A stretch of DNA of 33,621 nt from an uncultured Clostridia bacterium (GCA_934647305.1 CAKUFI010000026.1:1-33621); one strand, 5' to 3'; counted from the first letter of the stretch, positions 1-8,840 are shown. Notes: generated from the sequence alone by a model not told the origin. Numbers and translations are program-made.

Positions 1-24
1 AGATTTGAGGCGCGGCACCTGGCC

Positions 25-76
25 GGGGAGCTTGCTTCCCCGTCCACCAGCTTGTCAAAACTTTTTTGACAAGCTG
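25..76. repeat. Two hairpins at the left edge
   Basis: An imperfect GC hairpin (25-41, GGGGAGC paired with GCTTCCCC) is followed by a perfect 13-bp inverted repeat, arms 48-60 and 64-76, containing TTGTCAAAA. The gene upstream lies outside the window, so this may be its terminator region. The bases between here and the promoter at 167 show no gene I can support. Confidence 0.5.
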
Positions 77-166
77 AAACCGCAGTTTTATCGCTTTGTT
101 ACATTGTACCCTGCCTTTTTACCGCTGTCAAGCGCATTCTCTGCGGCCGCGGCGCGCGAAAGGGAC

Positions 167-195
167 TTGACAGCGTGTAAAAAACATCGTACGAT
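167..195 (+). promoter_or_regulatory. Promoter of the xylosidase-xylB operon, with palindromic operator candidate
   Basis: The -35 is TTGACA (167-172), then 17 bp, then a -10 of TACGAT (190-195). A perfect 10-bp palindrome, ATCGTACGAT (186-195), covers the -10, where a LacI-type or similar repressor would block transcription. The promoter elements are clear. The operator role is inferred from position only. Confidence 0.7.
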
Positions 196-257
196 AAATG
201 TAAAGACAGGGTGCGGAGAACCGGGAGGTACCCTATTTATTCACCGGAGGGAAGCAT

Positions 258-2345
258 ATGAATCGTGAACTGGCAAGGGCGCGGGCCGAGCGCCTGGTCG
301 CGCAGATGACGGTGGCGGAGGCGGCGAGCCAGCTGCGCTACGACGCACCCGCGATCGAGCGGCTGAACGTGCCGGCGTATAACTGGTGGAACGAGGCGCT
401 GCACGGCGTAGCGCGCGCGGGCGTGGCGACCAGCTTTCCGCAGGCGATCGGCCTGGCCGCGACCTTTGATCCGGCGCTCATGCAGGCGCTGGGCGACGTG
501 GCCTCGACCGAGGGCCGTGCGAAGTACAATTCCTCTGTCGCCGAGGGCGACCGGAGCATCTACAAGGGGCTGACCTACTGGTCGCCCAACATCAACATCT
601 TCCGCGACCCGCGCTGGGGGCGGGGGCACGAGACCTACGGCGAAGACCCGTTCCTGACCGGCGAGATGGGCGCGGCATACGTGCGCGGCCTGCAGGGCGA
701 AGGCGAGCACATGAAGGCCGCCGCCTGCGCCAAGCACTTCGCCGTGCACTCCGGCCCGGAGGCGCTCCGGCATCAGTTCAACGCGAAGGTCTCCGAAAAG
801 GATCTGCGCGAGACCTACCTGCCCGCGTTCGAGAAGCTGGTGCGCGAGGCGAAGGTCGAGGCGGTCATGGGCGCGTACAACCGGGTCAACGACCAGCCCT
901 GCTGCGGAAGCCCCCGCCTGCTGGGCGACATCCTGCGGGGCGAGTGGGGCTTCGAGGGGCACGTCGTGTCCGACTGCGGCGCGATACAGGACTTTCACCG
1001 CTTCCATCAGATCACCGACACGCCCGAGGACTCGGCGGCGCTGGCCATCGAGAGCGGCTGCGACCTCAACTGCGGACTGACCTACGCTTTCCTGATGAAG
1101 GCCTACGAGCAGGGCAAGGTATCGGAGGAGGCGATTCGCCGCGCGGCCGTGCGCCTGTTCACCACCCGATTCCTGCTGGGCATACTGGGCGGAAGCGAGT
1201 TCGACCGGATCGGCTACGAGGCGCTCGAGGCGCCTGAGCACCTTCAAAGGGCGCATCAGGCGGCGCTTGAGAGCTGCGTGCTGCTCAAAAACGACGGCAT
1301 GCTGCCGCTCGACCCGGACGCGCTGAAGGCGGTCGCCGTCATCGGCCCCAACGCCAACAGCCGCGCCGCGCTGGTGGGCAACTATCACGGCACGTCGTCC
1401 AGGTACGTGACCGTGCTCGAGGGCATACAGGACGAGCTGGTCGGCCGGGCGCGGGTGTACTACGCCGAGGGCTGCGCGCTGGCGAGGGATCGCGTGGAGT
1501 CCTGCGCCGGGGAAAACGACCGGCTGTCCGAGGCCGTGCAGGCGGCAAAACACGCCGACGCGGTGATACTGGTGCTGGGCCTGGACGAGACCCTCGAGGG
1601 CGAGGCGGGCGACGCGTCCAACGCCAGCGCCTCGGGCGACAAGTGGAACCTGCTGCTGCCCGAAAGCCAGCGCCTGCTGCTGCGCGCGGTGCTCGAGGTG
1701 GGCAAGCCGACGGCGATCTGCCTGATGGCTGGCAGCGCGATTGACCTTCAGGAGGGCAATCAGGCGAACGCGGTGCTGCTGACCTGGTACCCGGGCGCGC
1801 GCGGCGGCCGGGCGGTGGCCGAGCTGCTGTTCGGCAGGCACTCCCCCTCCGGCAAGCTGCCCGTGACCTTTTACCGCAACGAGCAGCTGCGCACCCTGCC
1901 CGACTTCACCGACTACTCGATGAAGGGGCGCACCTATCGCTACCTGAAGGAGGCGCCGCTCTACCCCTTCGGCTTCGGCCTAACCTACGGCGACGTGTCC
2001 GTGCAGGACGCGCGGGCGGACTGGGGCAATGCACAGGTGACGGTCGAGGCGCATCTTCGCAGCGACGGCGCGCGCGATACCTGGGAGGTGCTCGAGGTGT
2101 ACTGCCAGAACGAGGGCAGTGCCTTCGCGCCCGACCATCCCCGGCTGTGCGGCTGCGCGCGGGTGTTCTGCCCGGCGGGCGCCTGCGTCACCGCCCGCGT
2201 CTCCATCGACAGGCGGCAGCTGCTCGTGGTCAATGACCGGGGCGAGCGCGTCGAGGACGGCGAGATCGCACTGTGGGCGGGCACGGGCCAGAGCGACTCG
2301 CTGACCGCTTCCCTGACCGGACATGACGCCGTGCGCGTACAATAG
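258..2345 (+). CDS. Glycoside hydrolase family 3, beta-xylosidase/beta-glucosidase type
   Basis: This 695-residue cytoplasmic enzyme has no signal peptide. It should release terminal beta-linked sugars, most likely xylose from xylo-oligosaccharides. The order is GH3 N-terminal barrel (about 1-300), GH3 C-terminal domain (about 335-560) and a fibronectin-III-like tail (about 585-690). The motif YNWWNEALHGVAR near residue 35 is typical of GH3 xylosidases. KHFAVHSGPE and the nucleophile loop VVSDCGAI (Asp239) are present. The start has GGAGGG seven bases upstream. xylB follows after 55 bp in the same direction, which supports a xylan-use operon. Beta-glucosidase or arabinofuranosidase activity cannot be excluded. 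Confidence 0.9.
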   Translation: MNRELARARAERLVAQMTVAEAASQLRYDAPAIERLNVPAYNWWNEALHGVARAGVATSFPQAIGLAATFDPALMQALGDVASTEGRAKYNSSVAEGDRSIYKGLTYWSPNINIFRDPRWGRGHETYGEDPFLTGEMGAAYVRGLQGEGEHMKAAACAKHFAVHSGPEALRHQFNAKVSEKDLRETYLPAFEKLVREAKVEAVMGAYNRVNDQPCCGSPRLLGDILRGEWGFEGHVVSDCGAIQDFHRFHQITDTPEDSAALAIESGCDLNCGLTYAFLMKAYEQGKVSEEAIRRAAVRLFTTRFLLGILGGSEFDRIGYEALEAPEHLQRAHQAALESCVLLKNDGMLPLDPDALKAVAVIGPNANSRAALVGNYHGTSSRYVTVLEGIQDELVGRARVYYAEGCALARDRVESCAGENDRLSEAVQAAKHADAVILVLGLDETLEGEAGDASNASASGDKWNLLLPESQRLLLRAVLEVGKPTAICLMAGSAIDLQEGNQANAVLLTWYPGARGGRAVAELLFGRHSPSGKLPVTFYRNEQLRTLPDFTDYSMKGRTYRYLKEAPLYPFGFGLTYGDVSVQDARADWGNAQVTVEAHLRSDGARDTWEVLEVYCQNEGSAFAPDHPRLCGCARVFCPAGACVTARVSIDRRQLLVVNDRGERVEDGEIALWAGTGQSDSLTASLTGHDAVRVQ

Positions 2346-2400
2346 CCCATTCGTTTCAGTATAGTAATTGCGAAGCATGAATACAGAAAAGGAGAACAGC

Positions 2401-3924
2401 ATGGAATACCTGATGGGGATTGACCTGGGCACGTCGGGCACGAAGACGGTGCTCTTTGACCGCGAGGGGCGCGAAATCGCCAGCGCCACGCGGGATTATC
2501 CGCTGATACAGAAGCAGAACGGCTGGGCCGAGCAGGAGCCCGACGACTGGTGGGCGGCCGCGCGGGACACCATTTCCCAGGTGCTTGCGGACAGCGGCGT
2601 GAACCCGGCCGACGTGAAGGGCCTGGGCCTGAGCGGGCAGATGCTCAGCCTGGTGCTGCTGGATGAGGACAACAAGGTGCTGCGCCCGGCGATATTGTGG
2701 TGCGACGGCCGCACGGGCGCGGAGTGCGAGGAAATCACCGCCCGGGTGGGCAAAGAGCGCATGGTGGAGATCACGGCCAACCCGGCGCTGGTCAGCTTCA
2801 CGGCCGGAAAGCTGCTGTGGGTGCGCAGGCACGAGCCGGAGGTGTTCGCCAGGGCGCGTCACGCGATGCTGGCCAAGGACTACGTGCGCTTCCGCCTGAC
2901 CGGCGAGTTCGCCTGCGAGATGAGCGACGCGTCGGGCACCAACCTGATGGACGTGCCGCGTCGCTGCTGGTCGCGCGAGGTGCTTGAGGCGCTTTCGCTC
3001 GACCCGGCGCTCTTCCCGCCGATCGTGGAGAGCGCGGACATGGCCGGCCGAATCACGCCCGAGGCCGCCGCGCTGACCGGGCTTCAGGCAGGCACGCCGG
3101 TCGCCGCCGGGGCCGCGGACAACTGTGCCGCCGCCGTGGGCACCGGGGTGGTCGCCGAGGGCAGCGCCTTCATCACGATCGGCACCTCGAGCGTGATCTT
3201 CGCCCAGACCAGTCAGGTCGAGGTCGACCCGCCCGGACGGCTGCAGACCTACTGCGCCGCCGTGCCGAACGCCTGGGCGCTGACCAGCTGCGCGCTGTCG
3301 TCCGGCCTGTCGCTGCGCTGGCTGCGCGACCAGGTCTGCACTGAGGAGGCTCGCGAGGCCGAAAAGCGGGGCGCGGACTGCTACGCGCTCATGGACGAGC
3401 AGGCGGCCCAGTCCCCGATCGGCGCGAACCGGCTGATCTTCCTGCCCTACCTGATGGGCGAGCGCAGCCCGATACTGGACACCGACGCGCGCGGCGCGTT
3501 CATCGGCCTGTCCGCCATGCACGAGCGGCGCGACCTGATCCGCGCGGTGCTGGAGGGCGTGGTGTACTCGCTCCGGCAGAATATGGATCTGTTGCGCAGT
3601 CTGGGCGTGACCCCCGCGAAGGTTCGCCTGTGCGGCGGCGGCGCGCGCAGTTCGCTGTGGCGGCAGATGCTCGCGGACGTGCTGAACCTGCCGATCTCCA
3701 CGCTGCAGAACGCCGAGAGTCCGGCGCTGGGTGCGGCAATACTGGCCGGCGTGGCCTGCGGAATGTACAGAGATGTGCCTTCCGCCTGCGCCGCGCTCAT
3801 CCGCGAGGACGCGACCGTGCTGCCCGATTCCGGTCACCACGCCGCCTACGAGCCCTTCTACCGGCTCTACTGCGACCTCTACCCCGCCCTGAAGGTCTCC
3901 TTCCATCGCCTCGCCGGTCGGTAG
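2401..3924 (+). CDS. xylB: Xylulokinase (FGGY carbohydrate kinase)
   Basis: XylB phosphorylates D-xylulose with ATP to give xylulose 5-phosphate for the pentose phosphate pathway. The protein is 507 residues, normal for the family. It opens with the FGGY phosphate-binding motif MGIDLGTSGTK and carries the catalytic Asp in AADNCAAAVG (Asp240). The start at 2401 is chosen because GGAG sits six bases before it; the in-frame ATG at 2377 lacks this. Oddity: the usual Gln-Met-His of xylulokinases reads Gln-Met-Leu here (residues 80-82), so a related pentulose or other sugar may be the substrate. The final codons and TAG stop lie in the dispersed repeat that follows. Confidence 0.88.
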   Translation: MEYLMGIDLGTSGTKTVLFDREGREIASATRDYPLIQKQNGWAEQEPDDWWAAARDTISQVLADSGVNPADVKGLGLSGQMLSLVLLDEDNKVLRPAILWCDGRTGAECEEITARVGKERMVEITANPALVSFTAGKLLWVRRHEPEVFARARHAMLAKDYVRFRLTGEFACEMSDASGTNLMDVPRRCWSREVLEALSLDPALFPPIVESADMAGRITPEAAALTGLQAGTPVAAGAADNCAAAVGTGVVAEGSAFITIGTSSVIFAQTSQVEVDPPGRLQTYCAAVPNAWALTSCALSSGLSLRWLRDQVCTEEAREAEKRGADCYALMDEQAAQSPIGANRLIFLPYLMGERSPILDTDARGAFIGLSAMHERRDLIRAVLEGVVYSLRQNMDLLRSLGVTPAKVRLCGGGARSSLWRQMLADVLNLPISTLQNAESPALGAAILAGVACGMYRDVPSACAALIREDATVLPDSGHHAAYEPFYRLYCDLYPALKVSFHRLAGR

Positions 3925-4325
3925 GCAGGCTGAGCCTGCCGGGCAGTGCCCGGAGCCGGTTGCTGCCGCCGGTCGGCAGGGCCGACAGCCACCTGCTGCC
4001 GCCGGTCGGCAGAGCCGACAGCCACCTGCTGCCGCCGGTTCTAACACGAATTCGGGAACCATAAATTTGAGTTCCCGAATTCTCCGGTTTTCCGGGATTC
4101 CCGGAAAACTCCTGGTCGGCGTTGCCGACTACGCTGCCGCCGGTTCTATCGACGAATCCGGGAAGCATAGATTGGACTTCCCGAATTCTGCGCGGCTGAG
4201 CGCCCCGCCGCCTGTTTCACAGGCACCTCCCCTTTCAGGGGAGGCAGGGGCGCGTCGTACAGGCTCTCCTGAAAGGGGAGCTGCCGCCGAGGGCGGCTGA
4301 GGGGTTGGCCGGGCACTGCCTTCAA
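3912..4325. repeat. Composite intergenic repeat cluster 1
   Basis: It starts inside the last codons of xylB and fills the gap to the protease gene. Contents in order: GGTCGG(C/T)AGGC and CGGGCAGTGCCCGG palindromes (about 3916-3955); two tandem copies of a 37-bp unit containing GGTCGGCAG(G/A)GCCGACAGCC (about 3969-4042); a 12-bp-stem hairpin with loop CATAAATTTGA (4048-4082); a GTTTTCCGGGA hairpin (about 4086-4107); GGTCGGCGTTGCCGACT (about 4114-4130); a second conserved-loop hairpin (4154-4188); and a 105-bp palindromic element (4202-4307). The same modules recur in the other clusters. Confidence 0.85.
4202..4307 (+). repeat. 105-bp palindromic intergenic element, copy 1
   Basis: It contains a CTCCCCTTTCAGGGGAG palindrome, then the related CTCTCCTGAAAGGGGAG and a GCCGCCGAGGGCGGC hairpin, ending TGAGGGGTT. 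Further copies lie at 5757-5851 (inverted) and 28063-28168. All three directly follow a conserved-loop hairpin through a spacer resembling TGCGCGGCTGAGAACC. It has no coding capacity, so it is MITE-like or BIME-like. Confidence 0.75.
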
Positions 4326-4477
4326 TGCCTGAAACCACATCGGACAGGCACGATTTCGTGCGGCAAATGGACTTAGCAAAGATGACAAAATTAATCCCTG
4401 AGCTGTTCATTCTTCGTTCATACAATGTCAAAAACCCTGCGGTATACTTTAGCCATAAACACAAGGAGGTGTTTGAT

Positions 4478-5665
4478 ATGAAAAAGAGATTCGGATTGAG
4501 AACCCTGTTGGCCCTGGTGCTGGCTCTGTGCCTGGCAGTGGGCGTCGCGAATATGAGTCTGGCGGAAGGCACGGCGAGCGTCCCCACCGCCGATAACAGC
4601 CCCGCCATTTACGTCACGCAGAAGACCGCCAATTCGGTGGTCGGCATCCAGGTCAGCGAAGAGACCTGGGATAACGCGAGCGGCCGCACGACGACCCCCG
4701 TGGCCTACGGCTCGGGCGTGTGCATCGCCGAGGGCGGCTATATCGCCACCAACAACCACGTCGTCGCGGACGGCTCCAGTTATCAGGTGCTGATGCCCAG
4801 CGGTGAGTACGTGGACGCTGAGCTGGTCGGCACCGACAGCTCGACCGACCTGGCCGTGGTGAAGGTCACCGATGCGGACGCCGCCAGCAAGCTGGTGCCC
4901 GTCGAGTTCGGCTCCACTTCCGACCTGCTGGTCGGCTCCACCGCGATCGCCATCGGCAACCCCAAGGGCGACAAGCTGGCCAACACCGTGACCGCCGGCA
5001 TCGTGTCCGCGCTGGATCGCGACGTGAACGCCAGCAACACCACCCGCAGAATCAACTATATCCAGCATGACGCGGCCATCAACAGCGGCAACTCCGGCGG
5101 CGGCCTGTTCAACTACAAGGGTCAGCTGATCGGCATCAATACCCTGCGCATGGGCAACAGCGGCAACACGGAGCTGTCCACCGAGGGTCTGGCCTTCGCC
5201 ATTCCCGTGGAGACCGTGCAGGACATTACCTCTGACCTGATCGAGCACGGCAAGGTCATTCGTCCTCAGCTGGGCGTGACCGTGCTGGAGAATACCGAAG
5301 GCCCCGACGAGCCTATGAAGGCCTATGCCCCCATCGGCGCGATGATCTACTCGGTCGTCGAGGGCGGCCCCGCCGAGCGCGCCGGCCTGAAGCAGTACGA
5401 CTTCATCTACTCCGTGGACGGCGTGCGCGTGACCAGCTTTGCCGAGCTGACCACCGAGCTGGACAAGCATGAGGCGGGCGACACCGTCGAAATCCAGGTC
5501 TGCCGCTACGCGCAGGTCAACGTCGCCGACAACAACATGATGAACAACTTCTACGGCTTCTACGGCAACAACAACAGCAGCAGCTCCAACCGCTACAGCA
5601 TCTATGTCTCCGGCGGCTACGAGATGGTCACCAAGTCCGTCACCCTGGAGATCCTGGACGACTGA
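4478..5665 (+). CDS. HtrA/DegP-family serine protease with PDZ domain
   Basis: This 395-residue exported quality-control protease acts outside the membrane, degrading or handling misfolded proteins. An N-terminal signal or anchor segment (residues 1-29) precedes a trypsin-like domain with the complete triad: His94 (NNHVV), Asp124 (SSTDLAVV) and Ser206 (NSGNSGGG). One PDZ domain follows (about 265-360). AAGGAGGT eight bases before ATG 4478 sets the start. A TATACT -10 lies at 4443-4448, with no convincing -35. A Ser/Asn-rich stretch near residues 355-375 is probably a linker or loop. The gene is monocistronic and ends at a strong terminator. Stress regulation is likely from the family but is not visible here. 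Confidence 0.92.
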   Translation: MKKRFGLRTLLALVLALCLAVGVANMSLAEGTASVPTADNSPAIYVTQKTANSVVGIQVSEETWDNASGRTTTPVAYGSGVCIAEGGYIATNNHVVADGSSYQVLMPSGEYVDAELVGTDSSTDLAVVKVTDADAASKLVPVEFGSTSDLLVGSTAIAIGNPKGDKLANTVTAGIVSALDRDVNASNTTRRINYIQHDAAINSGNSGGGLFNYKGQLIGINTLRMGNSGNTELSTEGLAFAIPVETVQDITSDLIEHGKVIRPQLGVTVLENTEGPDEPMKAYAPIGAMIYSVVEGGPAERAGLKQYDFIYSVDGVRVTSFAELTTELDKHEAGDTVEIQVCRYAQVNVADNNMMNNFYGFYGNNNSSSSNRYSIYVSGGYEMVTKSVTLEILDD

Positions 5666-5706
5666 CAAGTGAGCTGAAGCCGCGAGGCTCAGGCTTCCCG
5701 GCCCCA

Positions 5707-5736
5707 CCCCGGATGGTACATCCATCCGGGGTTTTT
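5707..5736 (+). terminator. Rho-independent terminator of the HtrA gene
   Basis: A perfect 10-bp stem (CCCCGGATGG, 5707-5716, with CCATCCGGGG, 5722-5731) and a 5-nt loop are followed by TTTTT. Confidence 0.92.
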
Positions 5737-5756
5737 CTATGCGCCAGCCCTTCAGC

Positions 5757-5851
5757 CACCCTCGGCAGCAGCTTCCCTTTCAGGAGAGCCTGACTGCGCC
5801 CACCCTGCCTCCCCTGAAAAGGGAGGTGCCCGCGAAGTGGGCGGTGGGGTT
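5757..5851 (-). repeat. 105-bp palindromic intergenic element, copy 2 (inverted)
   Basis: This is the reverse complement of the element at 4202, with the same CTCCCTTTTCAGGGGAG and CTCTCCTGAAAGGGAAG palindromes and matching ends. It abuts the conserved-loop hairpin at 5864-5898, as in the other copies. Confidence 0.72.
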
Positions 5852-6140
5852 CTCAGCCGCGCAGAATTCGGGAAGTCCAATTTATGTTTCCCGAATTCGT
5901 CGATAAAACCGGTGGCAGCCAGTGGCCGTCGGCCCTGCCGACCGAAGACCCCAGCCGCTCCAATTTATGGTGGCTGGGGTCGTGTGCTGTCCGGCGGCGG
6001 CAGCGTAGTCGGCAACGCCGACCATCAATCTGCGGAGAATTCCGCGGATTCGCAGACTTCGGCCGCTCCAATTTATGGCGGCCGACAGTCGTTGACAGGA
6101 TGCGCGGCAGCAACCGGCAGTCGGCCCTGCCGACCCGGTC
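5757..6140. repeat. Composite intergenic repeat cluster 2 (inverted orientation)
   Basis: It fills the gap between the HtrA gene and spoIIE and is largely the reverse complement of cluster 1. It holds the 105-bp element (5757-5851), then conserved-loop hairpins at 5864-5898, 5947-5981 and 6055-6090, each with loop TCCAATTTATG. Between them are the GTCGGCAACGCCGAC palindrome (about 6009-6023) and copies of GTCGGCCCTGCCGAC (about 5928 and 6119). An open frame runs through part of it into spoIIE, but this is repeat translation and not protein. Confidence 0.85.
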
Positions 6141-6156
6141 GACATGGAGCGACCTT

Positions 6157-6182
6157 TTCGACACGGCGGCGCGTGGTATACT
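6157..6182 (+). promoter_or_regulatory. spoIIE promoter region with Spo0A-box-like site
   Basis: TTCGACA (6157-6163) is the exact reverse complement of the Spo0A box TGTCGAA. It lies in the -35 region of a TATACT -10 (6177-6182), about 35 bp before the spoIIE start. There is no good sigma-A -35 at normal spacing, as in Bacillus subtilis spoIIE, which uses sigma-A with Spo0A~P. The site is a single 7-mer, so chance is possible, but its location is right. Confidence 0.5.
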
Positions 6183-6217
6183 GGCGGGACAAGCGGTGTA
6201 TCGAGGAGGAATGGAGC

Positions 6218-8506
6218 ATGATTCGGAGCATGGCGGGACGGCGCGCGCGGGTGCGGATCAACTGGCTGATTCCCCTGCGGCTGATGGCGATGGCGGCGTG
6301 CGGCAATCCGGCGCTGTACGCGGGGATTCGGCCGGTTTCGCCCGCGCTGACGGCCGCGGCGCTGGGCAGCGGATGGCCGGTATGGCTGGCGCTGGCGGGG
6401 GCGGCGTGCGGCTGCCTGGCGGGCGGGTGGACGGCGGACGCCCTGTACGCGCTGCTGGGCGACCTGTTGACGGCGGGACTGCTGAGCCTGCCCTGGGCGC
6501 GCAGACGGCTGCAAAAGGAGGGGCAGCGCGAGGGTCTGACCTGCCTGGCGGCGATGCTGGGCGGGAGCGCGCAGCTGCTGACCCTGCGCCAGGACGGGAC
6601 GACCTATGGGTTGATCGCCTGCCTGGCCGGGGCGCTGGCGGCGGCAATGCTGGCTCCCTGCCTGCTGGGGGCGCTGAGCCTGCAGGGGCGGCGCAGGTGC
6701 CTTCTGCCGGACGAACAGCTGTCTGTTGTGCTGCTGGGCGCGCTGGCGGCGAGCGGCCTGCGGGTGATTCCTGAAGCTGGGGAGTGGCTGGGCTATGGGG
6801 CAGCGGCGCTCTTTGGGCTGCTGGGCGCGTCCTGCGGGACGGCGAACGGCGCGCTGGCCGGGATCTGCGCGGGGCTGGCGCTCATGGCGGACGAGGGCAG
6901 CCTGAGCGGCGCGGCGGCGTTTGGCCTGTGTGGGGCGCTGGCGGGCGCGGTTCGAGGCATGGGCCGCCCGGCGATGAGCGCGGCGATGCTGGCGGGAAGC
7001 CTGCTGGGCGCGTCCCTCGGTGGAATGGAAACAGGCGCGCTGGCGGGAACAGCCTGCGGATGCCTGGGGTATCTGTGCCTGCCGAAGGGGTGGATTGCCC
7101 GGGTGCGCGAGGCCTTCCGTCCGCAGCCCGTCTGCCTGGACGCGCAGGCGCTGTCGGTTCGCCTTCGCAGGGAGGCGGCGCAGCAGACAGGCCGCCTGGC
7201 GAGGGCGCTGGATGGCCTGACGGAGGCCTATGCCGCCGCGCAGCCGCCGCTGCCCAACGAGGTCGCGCTGATTCGGCGGCTGCGAGAGGCGCTGTGCGCG
7301 GGCTGCGAGGACTACGCGAAATGCTGGCAGGGCGAGCGGTCGCAGGCGGGCAGGCTGCTGTGCCGCATGATGAGCGAGGCGGTCGCGGGTCGGCCGCTGA
7401 CCACCGCCGCGCAGCTTCCGCCCGATCAGACGCGCCACTGCCGCCGCTCAACCCAGATCGACCGCCGCGTGCAGCCGGTGCTGGCCCAGTTCGTGGAGGA
7501 GCGCGCCGAGCAGCTGCGCACGAGCGGCATGCGGACGCTGCTGTGCCGCCAGACCGGACAGGCCGCGGGCATACTCGCCCGGCTGAGCGCGCAGCTGAGC
7601 CGCCCGGTCTGCGTGGACGAGGACTGCGCCCGGCTGGCCCAGGCGGCGCTTGAAAAGTGCTCCCTGCGCGCGGGCGAGGTGCTGGCGCTGCACGACGAAC
7701 GCCTGGAGCTGCTGATTGCGATCGAGGGTACCGTCACCCAGGCTCAGGCAGATCAGGCCGCGGAGCTGCTCTCCCAGGAGCTGGGAATTCGCCTGAAGGG
7801 CGCGCCCTGCCCGGAGGACGCCTCTTGCCTGCGGCTTATCGAGTCGCCCGGTCTTCAGCCGGTCTGCGCCTGCGCTCAGGCGACTGCCGAAGGCGAAAGC
7901 GCCTGCGGGGACTGCTGCCGGGTTAGTCAGCTGCCCGACGGACGCACGCTGCTCGCCCTGTGCGACGGCATGGGCAACGGCGAGGCGGCTCGCGCCCAGA
8001 GCAAGCGCGCGCTGGAGCTGGTCGGGCGGATGCTCATGGCCGGCGTGGCGCTGGACGCGACTCTCGCCTGCGTGAACGGCGCGCTGCTCGCCCGCGGGGA
8101 GGACTGTTTCACCACGCTCGACCTGTGCGTGCTCGACCCGGCGCGCGGCACGGCGGACTTCTGCAAGCTGGGCGCGGCGGCCTCGGCGATACTGCGCGTG
8201 GACGCGATCGAGTGGATTCCGGGCGGACGGCTGCCGATGGGCGTCGTCGAGGAGGCGGCTCCGGCCAGGCAGCGGCGCGTGCTGCGCGAGGGCGAGACGG
8301 TCGTGCTGTTCTCCGACGGCGTGGCCGATGACCTGAAGGAGGGCCAGCGCGCCTGGCTTCAGGCCCAGCTTCCCGCTCTGCGCGCCCTCGCCCCTCAGGC
8401 GGCGGCCGAGCACCTGCTCAGTCAGGCCCGTGCCCGTGACGGCGGCAAGGCCCTCGACGACATGACCGTCCTCATCTGCCGGGCAGTGCCCGGTTCCAAC
8501 TGCTAG
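6218..8506 (+). CDS. spoIIE: Stage II sporulation protein E, PP2C-type phosphatase
   Basis: SpoIIE sits in the sporulation septum and dephosphorylates the anti-anti-sigma factor SpoIIAA, which activates sigma-F in the forespore. The protein is 762 residues (about 827 in B. subtilis). An Ala/Gly/Leu-rich N-terminal part of about 300 residues has roughly ten membrane segments, then comes a central regulatory region, then a C-terminal PP2C domain with metal-binding DGMGNG (about 582), FSDGV (about 697) and a terminal DDMTVLI. The start at 6218 has GAGGAGG eight bases upstream. The frame is open further upstream only through repeats. The last seven codons and the stop lie inside a dispersed repeat, so the C-terminus may have been altered. 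Confidence 0.93.
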   Translation: MIRSMAGRRARVRINWLIPLRLMAMAACGNPALYAGIRPVSPALTAAALGSGWPVWLALAGAACGCLAGGWTADALYALLGDLLTAGLLSLPWARRRLQKEGQREGLTCLAAMLGGSAQLLTLRQDGTTYGLIACLAGALAAAMLAPCLLGALSLQGRRRCLLPDEQLSVVLLGALAASGLRVIPEAGEWLGYGAAALFGLLGASCGTANGALAGICAGLALMADEGSLSGAAAFGLCGALAGAVRGMGRPAMSAAMLAGSLLGASLGGMETGALAGTACGCLGYLCLPKGWIARVREAFRPQPVCLDAQALSVRLRREAAQQTGRLARALDGLTEAYAAAQPPLPNEVALIRRLREALCAGCEDYAKCWQGERSQAGRLLCRMMSEAVAGRPLTTAAQLPPDQTRHCRRSTQIDRRVQPVLAQFVEERAEQLRTSGMRTLLCRQTGQAAGILARLSAQLSRPVCVDEDCARLAQAALEKCSLRAGEVLALHDERLELLIAIEGTVTQAQADQAAELLSQELGIRLKGAPCPEDASCLRLIESPGLQPVCACAQATAEGESACGDCCRVSQLPDGRTLLALCDGMGNGEAARAQSKRALELVGRMLMAGVALDATLACVNGALLARGEDCFTTLDLCVLDPARGTADFCKLGAAASAILRVDAIEWIPGGRLPMGVVEEAAPARQRRVLREGETVVLFSDGVADDLKEGQRAWLQAQLPALRALAPQAAAEHLLSQARARDGGKALDDMTVLICRAVPGSNC

Positions 8507-8840
8507 CGGTCGGCAGGGCCGACAGCCACCCGCTGCCGCGCATCCTATCGACGACCATTGGCCGCCATAAATTGGAGCGGCCAAGGTCTACGAATCCGCA
8601 AAATTTTTTGCGGATTGTTGGTCGGCATTGCCGACTCGCCTCCGCTGGGGGAGGCTCCGCTCCGCTTCGCGCTCCCCCAGACCCCACCGAAGTTTGACTG
8701 CCGGGCAATGCCCGGTTCCAACTGCTGCCGGTCGGCAGGGCCGACAGCCACCCGCTGCCGCCGGTTCTGGCGACGACCATTGGCCGCCACCGGGCAATGC
8801 CCGGTTCCACTTGCTGCCGCCGAGGCCGCGCAACGCAGGT
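8479..8840. repeat. Composite intergenic repeat cluster 3
   Basis: It begins within the end of spoIIE with CGGGCAGTGCCCGGTTCCAA. Next come a GGTCGGCAGGGCCGACAGCC unit (about 8510), a conserved-loop hairpin (8553-8588, loop CATAAATTGGA, one bulged base), an ATCCGCAAAATTTTTTGCGGAT hairpin (about 8591-8612), GGTCGGCATTGCCGACT, a second CGGGCAATGCCCGG (about 8701), another GGTCGGCAGGGCCGACAGCC (about 8730) and a third CGGGCAATGCCCGG (about 8790). GACCATTGGCCGC near 8775 is a hairpin arm cut off before its loop, a sign of recombination between copies. Confidence 0.85.

Noticed and set aside
237..1841. Long minus-strand frame opposite the GH3 gene
   Set aside because: Antisense shadow typical of high-GC genes; Arg/Ala/Gly-rich, no domain, no ribosome site.
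3925..4477. A cis-regulatory riboswitch upstream of the HtrA gene
   Set aside because: The folded structure there consists of dispersed repeats also found downstream of unrelated genes; no riboswitch class is recognised.
5837..6217. Long N-terminal extension of the spoIIE frame
   Set aside because: It translates the dispersed repeats. The ribosome site at 6203-6209, the promoter at 6177 and the known start of SpoIIE all favour ATG 6218.
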